A DNA stretch of 64,000 bases, taken from contig VXBA01002855.1 in the NCBI GenBank assembly GCA_013399895.1, forward strand, positions 3,219,595 to 3,283,594, read 5' to 3'. Position 1 is the first letter of the stretch. Each line of letters starts with the position of its first letter. The DNA is from Serilophus lunatus. Its lineage: Eukaryota > Chordata > Aves > Passeriformes > Eurylaimidae. The notes under the pieces were generated by a model. It was not told where the DNA came from and searched no databases. It saw only the letters and a list, made by a program, of their open reading frames with translations. A program made the position numbers and the translations under genes. Positions 40,802-54,000 of this stretch are shown here, in pieces.

Positions 40802-43184
40802 CTTTAATCAGTGTAATTTCTACGTACCTTCACTCCAGTCTTACAGTGCCCTGTTCTGACAAACTACTTTGGAATAGAAAGATCTCAGGTAAAAATAAAC
40901 ATGTTTATCTGGTTGTCTGTCTTAATCACGTTCCTGCATATGGTTCCATCAAATCATACCTGGTATGTCATTTAAATGAATACAATTAGGGAAACGCTTG
41001 TATGGAGTTTGTTCCTTTTTCTGTTTTTTAGGGGGGAGTTTCCTTTTTTTGGTAGTTATTTACTGAGAACAAGTTTCAGTAGCTTACCCACCTCAGAGAT
41101 AACCCTTTATTTAATACAGACCCTTAGAATCTGTCCCTACAGGCTGCCCCAGGTTTGGGATTGCAGCAGTTCTTCCTGCTGGTGCCCCAGACCTGGAGTG
41201 TTTAACAGTTGCTTGGCAAATTGACAGTGTCAAAAGGTTATCAAATATTTCAGTCGTTCATATTCTGCCAGAGTGAATGATGGAGCAGTAAAGGATTGCA
41301 AACCATAGAAATGCATATGGAGGAGTACAAAATACAGTATGATCCATCTGAATGACTCTGGCAGGTCAAGTGGAAATCTCAAGCTTTGACAGCTCTAACC
41401 AGTGGAAACAAGTAACACATGCACCTTCTTAGATGGATCTTGACTTTGGTAACTTGGCATCATTTTCTGCTTCAAATACTCCTTTAATTATAGTAGTGAC
41501 ACAGTCCTCTTTTCTCCTGGTCAGTGGGGAAGGAGAAAGTCTCTTGGCTGCTTGCAGGATTCTCTCTCCTTTCTGTCACTCTGGGCTGCATCAGCTCTCC
41601 TGCTGGAACCCCCTCCCGTGGCAGTGTGTGCTAGGAAGGGAAGTGGTTCAAAACCTTTTGCTTGTTGACCAGCACGGCAGGATAAATTATTTATTTGGTG
41701 TATCTGCACAGCTGGGTGGTACCAGAGAACTGTTTCTGGGTTGCTCACTGTGCCAGGAAGGTACAACCTCCCTCCTTGGGCAGGGGTGGTGCAGGTGCTT
41801 TAGTGTGGCCCTGAGCCCAAGCCAACAGCCCTGACTGAGGCAGGGTGTACCAGCCCAGGCTCAGGGCCTCATGAGCAGAAAAGGTGTTGGCTTATTGTCC
41901 CCACCACTGAATCCTGTTACCTGGGTTCAGGTGCATTACTAGGCTTTGAAATGAGGACTGGGTCACATCCACCAAGCTTTCCCCAGGGGCTGGGCAGGGC
42001 CCCCTCTCTGGCTGCAGGACAGATGTAACGGTGTCACCCTTCCTTAAATAAAAGCTGCCATCGGGCTGTGTGTGGTCACAGTTTAGCACTGAAGTCAGAA
42101 GGGCAAATAGGAGGAGTGGCTGACTTCAGACTGAGGTCAGATTCATACCCCATGGAGCCACGGATTCCTCACTCCTCCCGCTGCTGTTCCGGTCAAAGGT
42201 AAACCCAGAATCTGACTAGGGGCAGAAATAAAAGCTCGTCACGAGTGGCTGTGCTGAGTAATAAATCATTTGGTGCCCGTATTTTATGTTGTGTTAAAGA
42301 TGTCTGCATACAGATGATACTTTTCAGATACACTGTTTTGATGGGTTTTATTGGGTAACCAGCATCTGCACATGATGGGGAGAGCCAGGACTGTCAGCAC
42401 ACACGCAGGGAAAAGAGGCAGGTATTTTGACAGTTTCATGAAAGGGAAGCTTTTACAGTTAATAGGAATTGCAGGATAGCAGCATAGGTTGAAAATGAGG
42501 TGCTTTTTATGCTCTAAAAATGTCAGAAGACAGATGGTAAGCTGTGGTAAAGGGCAGTCAGTTTGTATGTAACTGCATTGCATAAATGTGATACTGGCAC
42601 CAAGAACTGCAAAATGGGCTGAATTATTAGAAGTCTTTGCAAGTAGATTGTATATATTGCTCAGGACATCCCTCAAAATGTCTTGTTTCTCTAAAATTCA
42701 ATTTGCAGATATCTTGGTGGAGTTGGGTTTGTTTGGGGGTTTACTACATGTATTCACTTAAAGATGTTTATAAGTAGTTAGGACAATTCTGTTCTGCATG
42801 TTCAGGATCACAGACTTCAAGCATGTGTATTAGTCTTTTAATACCCTAAGTGCCTTTAATAGAAGCACAGAGCATTTATAAATAGAACATACTTACAGAT
42901 AATGTTTTCAGTAATAATAATAGGTAGCTAATGACTTTGTAACCTTTCTGGGATTTATTTTGACATTTTGTTAGGTCTAAATGAAGTCTGACAGTATTTT
43001 CTGAATGGGATGGGGATGAGACAGTGGAGAGGCATTTGCTTTTCATTGTTAATGTCTTAGGAAATGCCTGCTCTGGTCTCTGCCCTTGGGCTCTTCCACC
43101 AGGCTCTTTGCAGAACTCATGTATTCACATAAGATCTATCCCAGCTTTTAGATAAGGTCAGGAAAAAGGTGTGTGAGGGGGTTA

Positions 43185-43206
43185 ATATATATATATATAT
43201 ATATAT
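43185..43206. repeat. (AT)11 microsatellite
   Basis: Eleven uninterrupted AT units lie in CREB1 intron 1. The tract is likely to vary in length between individuals. Confidence 0.95.
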
Positions 43207-46200
43207 CAACAGTAGAATTGAAATAAGTGGTTTGGGGTTTTTTAAGCTGTGCAGGAAGGTTCATCCCTACTTGTAGTGCCCAGTTCACAGTCTCGAAGGG
43301 AAAGGTTGCAATTCACTTGGATCCCTTGATTCTATATTGAACAAGAAAAGGCGGTATAGATTAAGCTTGAATTAAATGTTGTGTGTGTAGCAAGTGCTTG
43401 CTGGATGCTCTTGTATTTATTCATATAATCTGTGATACAAGAATGCAGTTGATAGTTGTCAATCTCTTTTTAAAAAGCTTGAAGGCAGGAACACTAGATT
43501 CTAGTACAGTGCCAAGAGTGTGGAGTCAAATCAGGAAGATCTAGCTGTGAAGAGTGTTTAAGCAACTTTCACTCACCTTACCTGTGCCTACTGATTCACC
43601 ATCTGCCTGGTAAATGTCAGCTCACTTGGGTTGTGCTAACAGAAAACAAAATCTAGAGTAGGTCACTGGTTTGGGTGCTCACTGCTGTAGCTGTGAGATT
43701 ACGTTTTTGGTCCTCTGCCCTTGTTTTAGAATCTGCCACTACTTTTTCGTTAGTGAAAGGGAGGTTGAGCATGCAACACAAGCATTCACATCTGTTCAGT
43801 ATGAAATTTTCACTGACTTTGGAAGTGCACTGCAAGTTTTGTTGGAAAAGTCACAAACCAGAAAAGATTGTTTCATTTAATCAAGGCTTCTGGTTGCATC
43901 TCTTCTGTGATCTATGTGAAAGTAGTGCCTTGTTCATCTCTTGCAATGGCTGTTACAGGACATACTCAGTCAGCAAAGAAGTTTCAGGCACCACTCGAGG
44001 TGTCATATGGATGGAGGCAGAAGTGGGACTGCAGGTATTACTGTCAGCTGATGGAGTGATTCTGCTTTGTGCAAGACATTTTTACAGTCAGATTGAATTT
44101 TTCTTGTACGTTCAAGATCAAATACTTCAACTTCAGTGACAAGAAGAATTTTTCCAGCTTTTTATTCTTCAGTTTGCCTGCCAGATTGCTGTGAGTGAAC
44201 GCAAAGACTCTGAAAACTCCTCTCGGTGTTTGGGATTTTCAGTGGAGTTGATTGTTGAGGCCGTTCTCTTCCTTGCACTTCTACTCAGTTTGCCTGGCAC
44301 TTGGCTGCCCTGACCCAAAGCTGGCCTGATCCTCGAGTGGCTGTGTGGTGAGCCCATTCAGTGAGGAGGTGAAAGGTAGACTTGAGATGAAGCAGCAAAC
44401 AGGGGTTGTGCTCACAGTGTGACGCACAGTTCTGTCGCCTGAGGGAGAGGACAGGGAGAGCAAATACCCAGGAGCAGTGGTAGGGGCAGTGCCAGCTTGG
44501 GATGACAAAGAAGCTGTGGTTTAAATTACAATTCCTGTGCCAACCCACTGTAGTCCTTAGTGACAGAGAGAGAGAATTATGGGCCTGTCTTGTCCTGTTA
44601 AGCATTTATTACTGGTTATTTGAAGTCCCATGTGTAAGCTGTAAATAAAATTATTTTTCTGTGTACGCTTTGAATCTGGCAGCTATTGAATGGAGTTGAT
44701 AAAGTGGCTGTTGAGCTGTGGCTGAAAGGGCTGCCACACTGCAAGGTGACAGTGGAAATGTTAACAGGTTGAATGTGAATGCTCTCAATATTTATGATGG
44801 AAAGGTAAAAACAATAGTGCAGCAGGATGATGTTTGATGACCTCCTCAGGGCTTTCATGGTGCATTTGTGGCTTTATAAAGCCACATGCAGTAAATATGG
44901 AATAAGTCAAATTCCTGGAACTTTGGACAGTGGAGCTGTGTTTACTTGCTGAACAATTGTTCTGGTACACTTGCAGTGAATAAGTCCAAATACAGGGCTT
45001 GAGCAACAGGCATTGCCTCAGTTTCCCTTTCAGCTGCCCTGATCCTTTGCTGCCATGAGAAGGTGGGTGACTGGATATTGAACTGGATCAGGAACCTAAT
45101 GTGCCAGCAGAGGTGGCCTCTGCAGATGTTGGCTGGGCAAAGGTCTGACTGCATGAGGTGTAAGTTGGGCTCAAAATGGGCATGGGTTTGTTGGGTCTCT
45201 GCTCTGCAGTGGTTTTGGAGTATATCAGGTTTTTGTTTCAAAATTTGTGTGCATACTTTAATAAAATAATTCAGAAGTCAGAGAAGGAGACTTTAAAGTG
45301 AGCAGGTGTGACAATAGTATGTCTGAGGCATAAAGTGAACTGTGTTGCCTTGAGGTGTAGTTATATTGTGCGGCCAGTAACTGTCAGTGTAAGCATTAAC
45401 TTGTAACAGTGAATTGTCTCCATAACGTTACTAAGGATAGAAAAGAAGGGCTTGCAAGGAGAGGTGATGAGTTTCACTGTGCCAGCTGTACAACCGAAAA
45501 ACATAGAAAGCTTTGGGGCATTCAGGACCTTCCCTTATGAAAGTGGATGAGAACCTTTATCTGCTGTAACAGCCACAGTGTGGTGTTTTGGTTCTTGGAT
45601 TTAATGGGGTTTGGGAAAGGACCTCCACCTTTTTTTTTATTTCTCCGGACTGCTTGGGAGATGAAAAGCATCCTGTCTGCAGAGCAGGAAAACTCCATGG
45701 TTTGTATGAGCAAGGAGAAACCAAGGAGCAGAGTCTAACCTTTAGGAGACATGCTGGAATTCATGGGGGTATTTTGGGCAGGAGATAGAAAAAGGAGTAA
45801 GAAAGCAACACAGAGCAGGGAGACCACAGACATATCAGTGGGTGGGTACTAAAGGGTGAAGAAGATGAGATGAAAGCTGTGGGAAGTCAGAATTGTATTT
45901 TATGCTGGCTCTGTAAGCAATGGCAGGGGATGTAACTAGGTGCTCATGCTCTGGACACACAGCACTGATGCTCACTTAAATTAACAGGAATTGCAGGGGT
46001 TAACGTTAGCTGTAGCACCTTGTCAAGTGTTCTCTTTCTAAGGTAATGAAGATAGTAGGTACCTCAAAAGACTACAGGAACCTGCAAAGGTTACACATAG
46101 CATAATCACATGTGACTCTTGGTGAATATTTGAATTTTTAGAGATCAATTTAAGTCTTGACTCAGGAGGTTTTTTTCTTTCAGCTCTGCACATTTTTTGG

Positions 46201-49200
46201 TATGAAATATCTGTACTAATTCAGGATATTCTTGGGTATTCTTGTTATCCAAGTGTACGTGTAAGCCCCCTTTGAATCCTAATAAATTTCTTAATTCAGT
46301 AACATCATTGCTCTATTTATGCAGTATCAGTTTAGTATCAAGTAAGTATCAAGTATCAATTTTCATAATTTTTCAATGGATATCTTTAAATTTTCATTTT
46401 TTTTACTTTAAAATTTGATAACTTTAAAGCTTTACTGTTTTTATAATCAGACAGTGCATGTTTTTAATTAGTTACCCTGCTAATAATTTATTTTCTAGTC
46501 TTTTGAAGCATTTTTATTCTTTCTGGGGTAAATAATAAAAATCTATCTAGTCTCTTCATGCAACAGGTTTTCATTGCCCTAAATACTTGCCTGCTCTGAA
46601 CATCCAAAATCCACAGAACCCATTTTTAAGATGGGCTCCCAATCTCTGCACTGTAATCCAGTTCCACAAATTCAGTAGTTAAAGATTACCCTGTCTCTTA
46701 CTGTTGTTGCAGTCTAACAATTTAGCCTGTAGCAGACATCTGAAGTGATCTATCACTGCTCCTTAGGCACCCTTTCCAGTTTATGCAGCTAAGGAGACAG
46801 GTTTATTTGGATTTGCCTGCAGTGTGTGTGGTTCAGTTCCCCTACATTCCGTAACTGCTTGTGTTTATTCTATCTTCTGCTGTCATTGTGTAAATTCAGC
46901 TGGTACAGTTAGTTATCTTCTGCTGAACTCCTTTCTCCCAGTCCTGATTTAGCTGAAACAAATTACTATGTGTCAGCTGAATGTTTTGCTATCTGGCTCT
47001 TCACCCCCGGAGTTTTCAGATCATTAGTAAGTATGTTAGTGTTAGTAAGTACAATACTGCCTCTTTTGAACTAATAAAGAAAATTGTGGATTACATAAGT
47101 CACGAGTTAAACCATCTCTAACCAGGTAGTCTCACCAGTTTCTCAGCTGGTGTTCAGAAGTTCATAGCCAGGAAGAAATCTCTGGGTTTCCAACTCCAAT
47201 TGTTAATAAAATTCTTAATAAAAAATTGTTAATTTTTTTCAGTTTTATTTGTAATACTTGGTTCAACTACAGCAATTACAAATGTGTGTGCAGGGGGGAG
47301 GGTTTCCTCTCCTGACGAGATGGATGGTGGTGGGGAAGCAAGGAGAGCTGAGCAGTGTGCCCCCTTTGCTCCCGCGTGCTGTCCATGACCTGGACACTTG
47401 CTCCCTACCAGAACACTTTCAGATCCTTGTCTCCAATTCAGAAGTCCTGGTGTGGAGGCTGCCAGGGAAATCAGTGCTGGGGTGGGACAGGAGGAGTAAA
47501 GGGAAGGGGTGTCAGGGGGGCCTGAGTACCCACAAGAGCAGAGAGACACTGGGGTGCTGGTCAGCAAGGTTTGTCTAGGTGTACAAGACCTGAGAAAGGA
47601 GGTGTGAAGATTGGTGCCATTTGTATGTGTGGGGAGGTTAAGGTTTCAAACCAAATGTATTTTCATCTGTTGCACTGTAAATTTCAAGAACTAGTAGGAA
47701 TTGATGGCCTTAATTTCAGCCATGGTGGCCTTCCCTGCTCACAAATCTTAGTAAGTCCTTTATGTTCTTGGTGCATGGCCCTGTGTACCTTGGCAGTCTT
47801 GATCATACCCAAACATAAAACAATGTAGGCACATATCTGCAATATGATGCTCAACAATCTGATTCCTCCTTTTTTCTCACAAATTACTGTAAAAGGCAGT
47901 AATGAAGATGTTAGAATATAAATGCTGTGATGTACAAGCACAAGGTAAATTGAACCAAATTCAAGAGTACTTAGACCCTGCAAATGACAGGAGACAGAGC
48001 TTGTCCAAGAAGCACAAGTTGTTGGACACTGACTCAAACTGCATGTGTGAAGCTGTAAGTCTTGCAGGCTGTGTCCTGCATTGCTTGGTGCTTACAGTAT
48101 GTAATGAGGAAATTCCTTGTGGTGTTTGCAACTCATGGTAAGAATTTGATTTCCAAAATGTTGGTGTTGCAGAAGAGGGAGTATCTTAAACAGTTAATCC
48201 TTTTGCTCATTACATATTCTTAAGGTGATGCAAGTGCAGAAGCCAAGCTTGTAAAACCAGAGGTCCTTTGCTGAATAGAATGTGAGAGGATTGGAAATTC
48301 TTCCTAGGAAAACATTGCATTTATCAGCAGGAATTTGGCAACACATCTACCATTGTGAACATTGCTAAATACCTGATTCAAGAGACTCCTCACTTGCACA
48401 TTTCATCTATTTCTAATCCCATTTGTAGAGCAATTGACTCCATGCTGGAGTCACAATTTCTATCAGCAAACAAAAGCATTATTAGTTTTGCAACACATTT
48501 GAATTTGTAGCTGGAAACTTGTTTTTTAAAATTCTTTTCAGATACTTGGCTGGGAGATGTTGCTGATGTAAAAGGTCTGCTCCTGAAATGGTTCTAATGA
48601 GGTAGTCTTTTGGCTGCAGTCACCATGGTGCATGCATAGAATTGGGAACAAGTTGTTGATTTGCTTATCTGGAACGGACTGTCTGAAATGGTAAAAATCA
48701 AAGGGAAACCTACAGTAATCTGTGTTGTAGTTTGTAGTTTTGAAAATGGAAAATACTCAAAAAGGGGGCATATGACATGGCGATTGTTAAACTATAACTT
48801 GTGTTAAGGTTAGATAGAAAATCACTTGAACTGTTATCTTTAAGTCTTTAAGAACTGTTTGGTAATGTATATTACAACTAAAAATAGTGCATGGGTTTTC
48901 TTCTGTGCTGTTTGGGAGATGAAATGCCACGTGGGGAAGGCTTGGTACTGTAGGAAAGAATCGGGTTGTCTTTGCATGGGCACAGGCTGTTCTTGAAATT
49001 CTTAGAAAAATTACAATGTCTGGACTACTTCGTATGCATTGAGTTCACAGTTAACTTCTTTTGTAACCAGTTTACACATATATATGTTTAGGAAGAGTAT
49101 TATTTATCTGTGGGCATTTGTCAGACTAATACTTGGTTTTTGTGGCACAGAAATCATGGCAACAGAGAGAGGCATAACAAAATTCCAGTGCTTGGAATAA

Positions 49201-50896
49201 TTTAATTTGCTTCTTAAAAAAATCTGTATGTTTTCTTTCGTTGCTTTTTTTTTTTAAGAAAAATTAGGTTTAATTCTTTTCCTTTTCATTTCTCAGGAGT
49301 TTCTAAACTGACTTGAAACAAAATACGTTGCAACTAAGTATTCGATACTTAAACATTTCAGTGTTCACACACACAAAGGCTCATTTGAACATGTGATGGG
49401 TTGTGGGCTGGAGAGGAAGATAGAAAAAGTAACTTCCGGTCACTATCAATACTTAATATACTGATTTTGATTTATATATATTGACCTGCATTCTTTTGAT
49501 GTAGGATGCAGCTACTCCTCTGAAATGCTGTTTTATCTTTGTCGATTAGCAGTCACTATAAGACAGACATTTCCTATTATACTCAGAGCTGAAGTGTGAC
49601 TGTACTGCTTTAGGCAGTATAGAGGGTGTTTCCTGTAGTACTGAAGGATAGTTTGCACTGAAGTGGAAGTTCCCCTGACTTTGTGTTTAAAGTTAAATAT
49701 CTTGAGTGTAGGAGTCATTTTCTTGGGGGAGCCAGTAAAGCTGAGGAAGGAGAGGGGCATTTCTGCTGCTTTCCACCTTTCCTCTCTGAGCATCCTCTGC
49801 CTCCAGGCCCTTTCCCAAAGCAGAAAGGCTCTACTGGTTGTTTTGCACCAGCTCTGAAGGGAAGTGTGCTGCCTTAGGGTAGGTAGCCAGAGGCCTGAGT
49901 AGACTGGGCAGCACAGGGTGGTACACAGAGTTAGTCTTGTGGTTGTGGAGGTAATAATACCCATTCTTAATACTCGATATATGGAGTTCTGTATAATACG
50001 GTGGTATTGCTGTATCACTACTGGGAACATTTCCATATATTTCAAAGTTCTTTTTTGTATCAAATGCTTCCATATCAGTATTTAAAGAAGAACTGAAAAG
50101 TGATTTTCACAGATCAGCGCAGAATTTAACAGTCATTGCACTCTGCCTACGTACATGGATTTCGAGGTTACGCAACCTCTTTTTATAGAATTTTGTGTTC
50201 TGGTGATGGAGGCTTGCTAAGTTACTGCTGAGAAATATAAGTGTGTTAGGAGCTATGTATGATACAGAACTTGGGTCATGAGAAACTACGGTCTACCTCT
50301 ATAAAAACATTTCCAGCAAGGTTCAAGGAGAAATGGCTTCCCTCTTTATCTGTACTGATTTTAAAAATACTGGGTAGAACAGGCCGAGGCGCTGCGACCT
50401 AGAGCCATGCACAGTCTGGCTGTGGAAAGAAACTTGTGTGGAGATGTTGCATATTTAGTTCAGACAGAAGGACAGCTGAAAACTGAGTGCCCCACACAGA
50501 AGCAATTGGTACTGGTTATCTGCAGAGTGCAGCTGGGGGCAGAGGGAAGGCTGTAGCAGGGCATATTGTGCCCTTCCTGACACAGTGCAGGTCGTTACTG
50601 CAAATTGCAGAGGTGCTAGGTCATCACAATGCCATTGCTCAAGCAGTTTTTCTGATCTCATTGCTGGAGGAGAGTGGACCTGTTTTTCAGAAACACTACA
50701 CACAGAAAAATCAACCTGAGGCAGACATGTGGCATGAAAAAAATTTGCCTGAATGCTAATAGTTTGGCAACATTTAATAAGCAAATTAAAACAGCATGTA
50801 GTAATGGGAATTCAGCTGCAGTGATTGCTACCAGATCCACCAATAATAATGGACTTGCTTACCAACCCAGACTCACGACAAATATTGTGATTGTAG

Positions 50897-51018
50897 GTAA
50901 CTAAATGACCATGGAATCTGGAGCAGAGAACCAGCAGAGTGGAGATGCAGCCGGTACAGAGGCAGAAACCCAACAGATGACAGTACAGGCACAACCACAG
51001 ATTGCAACGTTAGCCCAG
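50897..51018 (+). CDS. CREB1: CREB1 exon 2 (first coding exon, residues 1-38)
   Basis: The exon has eight bases of 5' UTR (GTAACTAA), then ATG at 50905. It encodes the N-terminal part of the Q1 domain, ending QIATLAQ. The acceptor is TTGTAG at 50891-50896, chosen because human CREB1 mRNA, as I recall it, also joins exon 1 to GTAACTAAATGACC. An in-frame TAA (50902-50904) lies immediately before the ATG, so translation cannot start further upstream. The donor is CAG|GTATAA. Relative to the human protein as I remember it, residue 17 is Gly instead of Val and residue 22 is Thr instead of Asn. Confidence 0.97.
50902..50914 (+). promoter_or_regulatory. CREB1: CREB1 translation start with tandem ATGs
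   Basis: The sequence reads TAA ATG ACC ATG G. The first ATG (50905) has T at -3 and A at +4, a weak Kozak context. The second ATG (50911, Met3) has A at -3 and G at +4, a strong one. The in-frame TAA directly upstream fixes the N-terminus to one of these two. Leaky scanning to Met3 is plausible but inferred. Confidence 0.7.
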
Positions 51019-54000
51019 GTATAAAAATCCTATGGTGTAATAGTTTTACCTATTGGGTAATATTTTTAAGAGGGATAATGTCTGCTCCTGGGCCCGAGAG
51101 AAGACTCCAGTGATACCATTCTGAAACAGGTGCGATGTATAGTTCCTTTAATGTATGTCTTCACTTTTTTAAAGCAGATTTTTAACTTCCCATCACACTA
51201 GGCTGTGTTAGTTCTGAAGAACTGTATGTGTGTAAATTGTGTGATGGTAACACAGTAATGAATGAAAATACTTCTGGCACTCTTTACCACAACCATACTA
51301 CTCAAAGGTGTTTTTTTTTCAATTTGTGTAATTGTCTTTTTTATATTGACTGGATTGTCTTGCTGTCATGTTTTCTGTTAAAAGCTTGTCTATAGTAGTT
51401 AAATTCTGAAGAAAACAAACTGAGAATATAGATAAATAATGCAATAAATACAAGATCAGATGGGATTAATATTATAAGCATTATAGTCAAATGGAACAAA
51501 CAATCTGACATTTGACAGCTTATGTTATCTTGTTGACTCCAGAATCCAAGAGAATTGTTGGCTGTTTAGAGAGACAGAAATCGATCATTTGTTACCCTAA
51601 ATGAATTTGGAGAGACAAGAAATGCAATTCCAGCTACGTCTCTGATTTTGGAACCTGGTCATTTACAGATACAACTCCATTGTAGAAATGGCTGTTTTCT
51701 GTAACCATTTAATTTTAAAGCTGTTTGTAGTCTGCGAACAACAAATAAATAGGTGTTTTAGGTCTCATAGTCTGTGGAGTTGAGTGTCTTTTAAGTGTCT
51801 GTTAAATCACTTATCATTTTATAAATTATTAGTATCTTTTTAAGGTCGTTACACCTTTTGGTAGTGCAGAGATAGCACACTTCCATTCAAGTGATAGTAT
51901 AGGGATTGGAGCTGTTAAAATGCACAGGGTGATTTTGTTGGGTGAAGCTGTAGTGTGAATTTACAAGCCACCAGCTGCCCTCCACCAGCTTGCCTCTTTG
52001 GGCAGTTTTCTCACTGTCTAACTTAGGCACAGGATGTAGGTGGTGTGAATAACACTTCAGTGTGAACTGAGTGGAAGCAGTTTATTTCTCTTGCAGAACC
52101 AGTAAAATGCTTCTCACTTGATATGCATTAAGATTTAGCCCAGAGAAGCAAGGATGTTTTAAATTTATGTGCTAACATACTAACCTCCAGGGAGCTGGAC
52201 TTACAAGTATGTAGTGGGTTGAATGCACTTCACTCGGAAAAAATCACCCCAGTACTTAAGTGAGAATTTTTTCCCAGTAAGAAAAACCTGTACGAGAACG
52301 GGTAAAGTCCATGCGAACCACCACGTTGTAATTCACTGTGTTATTTGCACCTTTGCTTCTCCCCAGCCTGTACGTTGTTTGTGGAGGTGATACAACAGTC
52401 TAAACATAATTCTTTGTGTTGTTCACATCACTGTTACATTATTATATTTTTAATATGTGAAGTGAAAGTGTTTGGCATGAGGCAGTGCCCTCGGAGGCGT
52501 AGCCAAATCTAAATAATTATGTCAATTTAATTCCTTCATTATCTCTTATAAGGTCACCCACACCCCCCCCCCCCCCCTTGCAAGCTTAGTTTAATTGCTG
52601 CATTTTTAGTGAGTTCAGGATAGTTTTCAGAGTCAGAAGGAAACTTGTCCCAGTTCCACAAGGTATGAGTCAGAGACATCTGCGGAAGTTACACTCTGCT
52701 GTGGGCTTAATCCAACCACAGTGGCCTCCAGTTGGTCAGCTTTGCCAAGGACTGTTTAGTCAAACATGCATTATTAAAAAAGGTTGTTTGGTAAAGGAAT
52801 ATAATTTGCCAGAGGAAAGTGTGCTTACGTTAATCTCAGCCCTGGCTTCTCTCAGATACGAGTTAAGTACCACCATGTAATGCTGCAGCTGTTCTCCTGA
52901 AAAGGGAAGGTAAAAGCAAATGGAAATTGGTGGATTAGGGAGAGACAGCTGTGGAGGAGAGAGGTCTACATGTAATTCCCTTTAATTTTGTTGTTAAGCA
53001 AGATTTCATTGGAAGTGGTGGATGTTTATGGAAATTCAGACATCAGCTATTGCAGCTTTTTTTGAGAACCACGTGTTCACAAGGACAGCAGAGGATTTCC
53101 TTCCATGTCAGGTACATAGCAGCCCTTTGAGATTAGGCAGGACAGCCGGGCAGCTCCTTCTCCCTCTGGAACTACATGGATCAAATGTTTTTAAAATGCT
53201 GCTGAACCCTGGGGGATTGTTAAATTTTCCAAACTTGGGTGTCGAGAAGAAGGCTGGCTAGCCAGTGACCCATGACCTGGCCGTGGTCTGCCAGAGCAGC
53301 TCTGCTTGCCTGCAGTGCTTCCCTGAGGGCTGCGATGTGTGAAGGGCTCAGACCAAGGGAGCTGTGCCCTGGCACAGCAGCCCTGGCACCCTCCTGTCCT
53401 TCAGGAGCCCCCAGCCCAGAGCACGTGCATCGTGTCACCAAGCATTGCTCAGTACTGAATGTGCCCAGGGGCGTTGGCCCAGCCATGCGGCAGCCTTGGT
53501 CCTTTGTACCCCAGCTGCCCATGGCAGTGCTTGTGACCTGCCAGAGTGAGACTTCCCTGTGAGATGTGAGCAGCTTTGTGTGGGTACTGGGGTGCTCAGA
53601 GCCTGAGCTCCTGTGCAGGACGTGCTCACATACCATGCTGAGGTCACTGGGGTGTCCCTGTTGGCAGAGCTGCTATGCCTGCAGGTCTGTGCTGGAGAAA
53701 CACAGTTGTGTTCAAGAACTGAGCGTTTAAAACGTGGGCAGTTTTTCCTTAAGCTCTAGGACTAGAGCTTGGGTTGATCTGTTGCACTGAATCACAACAA
53801 CTGCCTGCAAAATATTTATTTCTGCTGAAAGCTCACAAGATTTCTGTCTGATGGTTTTCTTCATTTAAGTGGACTTTGCCAGCTACTCTATATGATTTAG
53901 TCTGTAGAAAGTCTGAAAGGTGTGAGTCCCTAAAAATTTTAACTTCTTACATCTGGCAAACACTTGTCATATTTTTGAGTGAGAATTAAAATAGCTCCGC

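Larger units (their letters stand above)
33621..50896 (+). other. CREB1: CREB1 intron 1 (visible part after the CpG island)
   Basis: About 17 kb lies between the CpG island and the exon 2 acceptor. The sequence is mostly AT-rich, repeat-poor intronic DNA. It holds one microsatellite and one small inverted repeat, and AT-rich, low-complexity stretches around 46280-46520 (with TATCAAGTA repeats at about 46326-46356). The longest gap-free reading frame is 38554-39228 (224 codons, +). It resembles no family I know and is treated as chance. No antisense or nested gene is supported. Confidence 0.75.

Noticed and set aside
49533..50063. 176-codon minus-strand frame in CREB1 intron 1
   Set aside because: There is no recognisable motif and competing + frames overlap it; it is consistent with chance in an AT-rich intron.
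53250..53660. GC-rich segment with open frames on both strands in CREB1 intron 2
   Set aside because: The frames overlap each other in several phases, which reflects low stop-codon frequency in GC-rich DNA; no recognisable protein.
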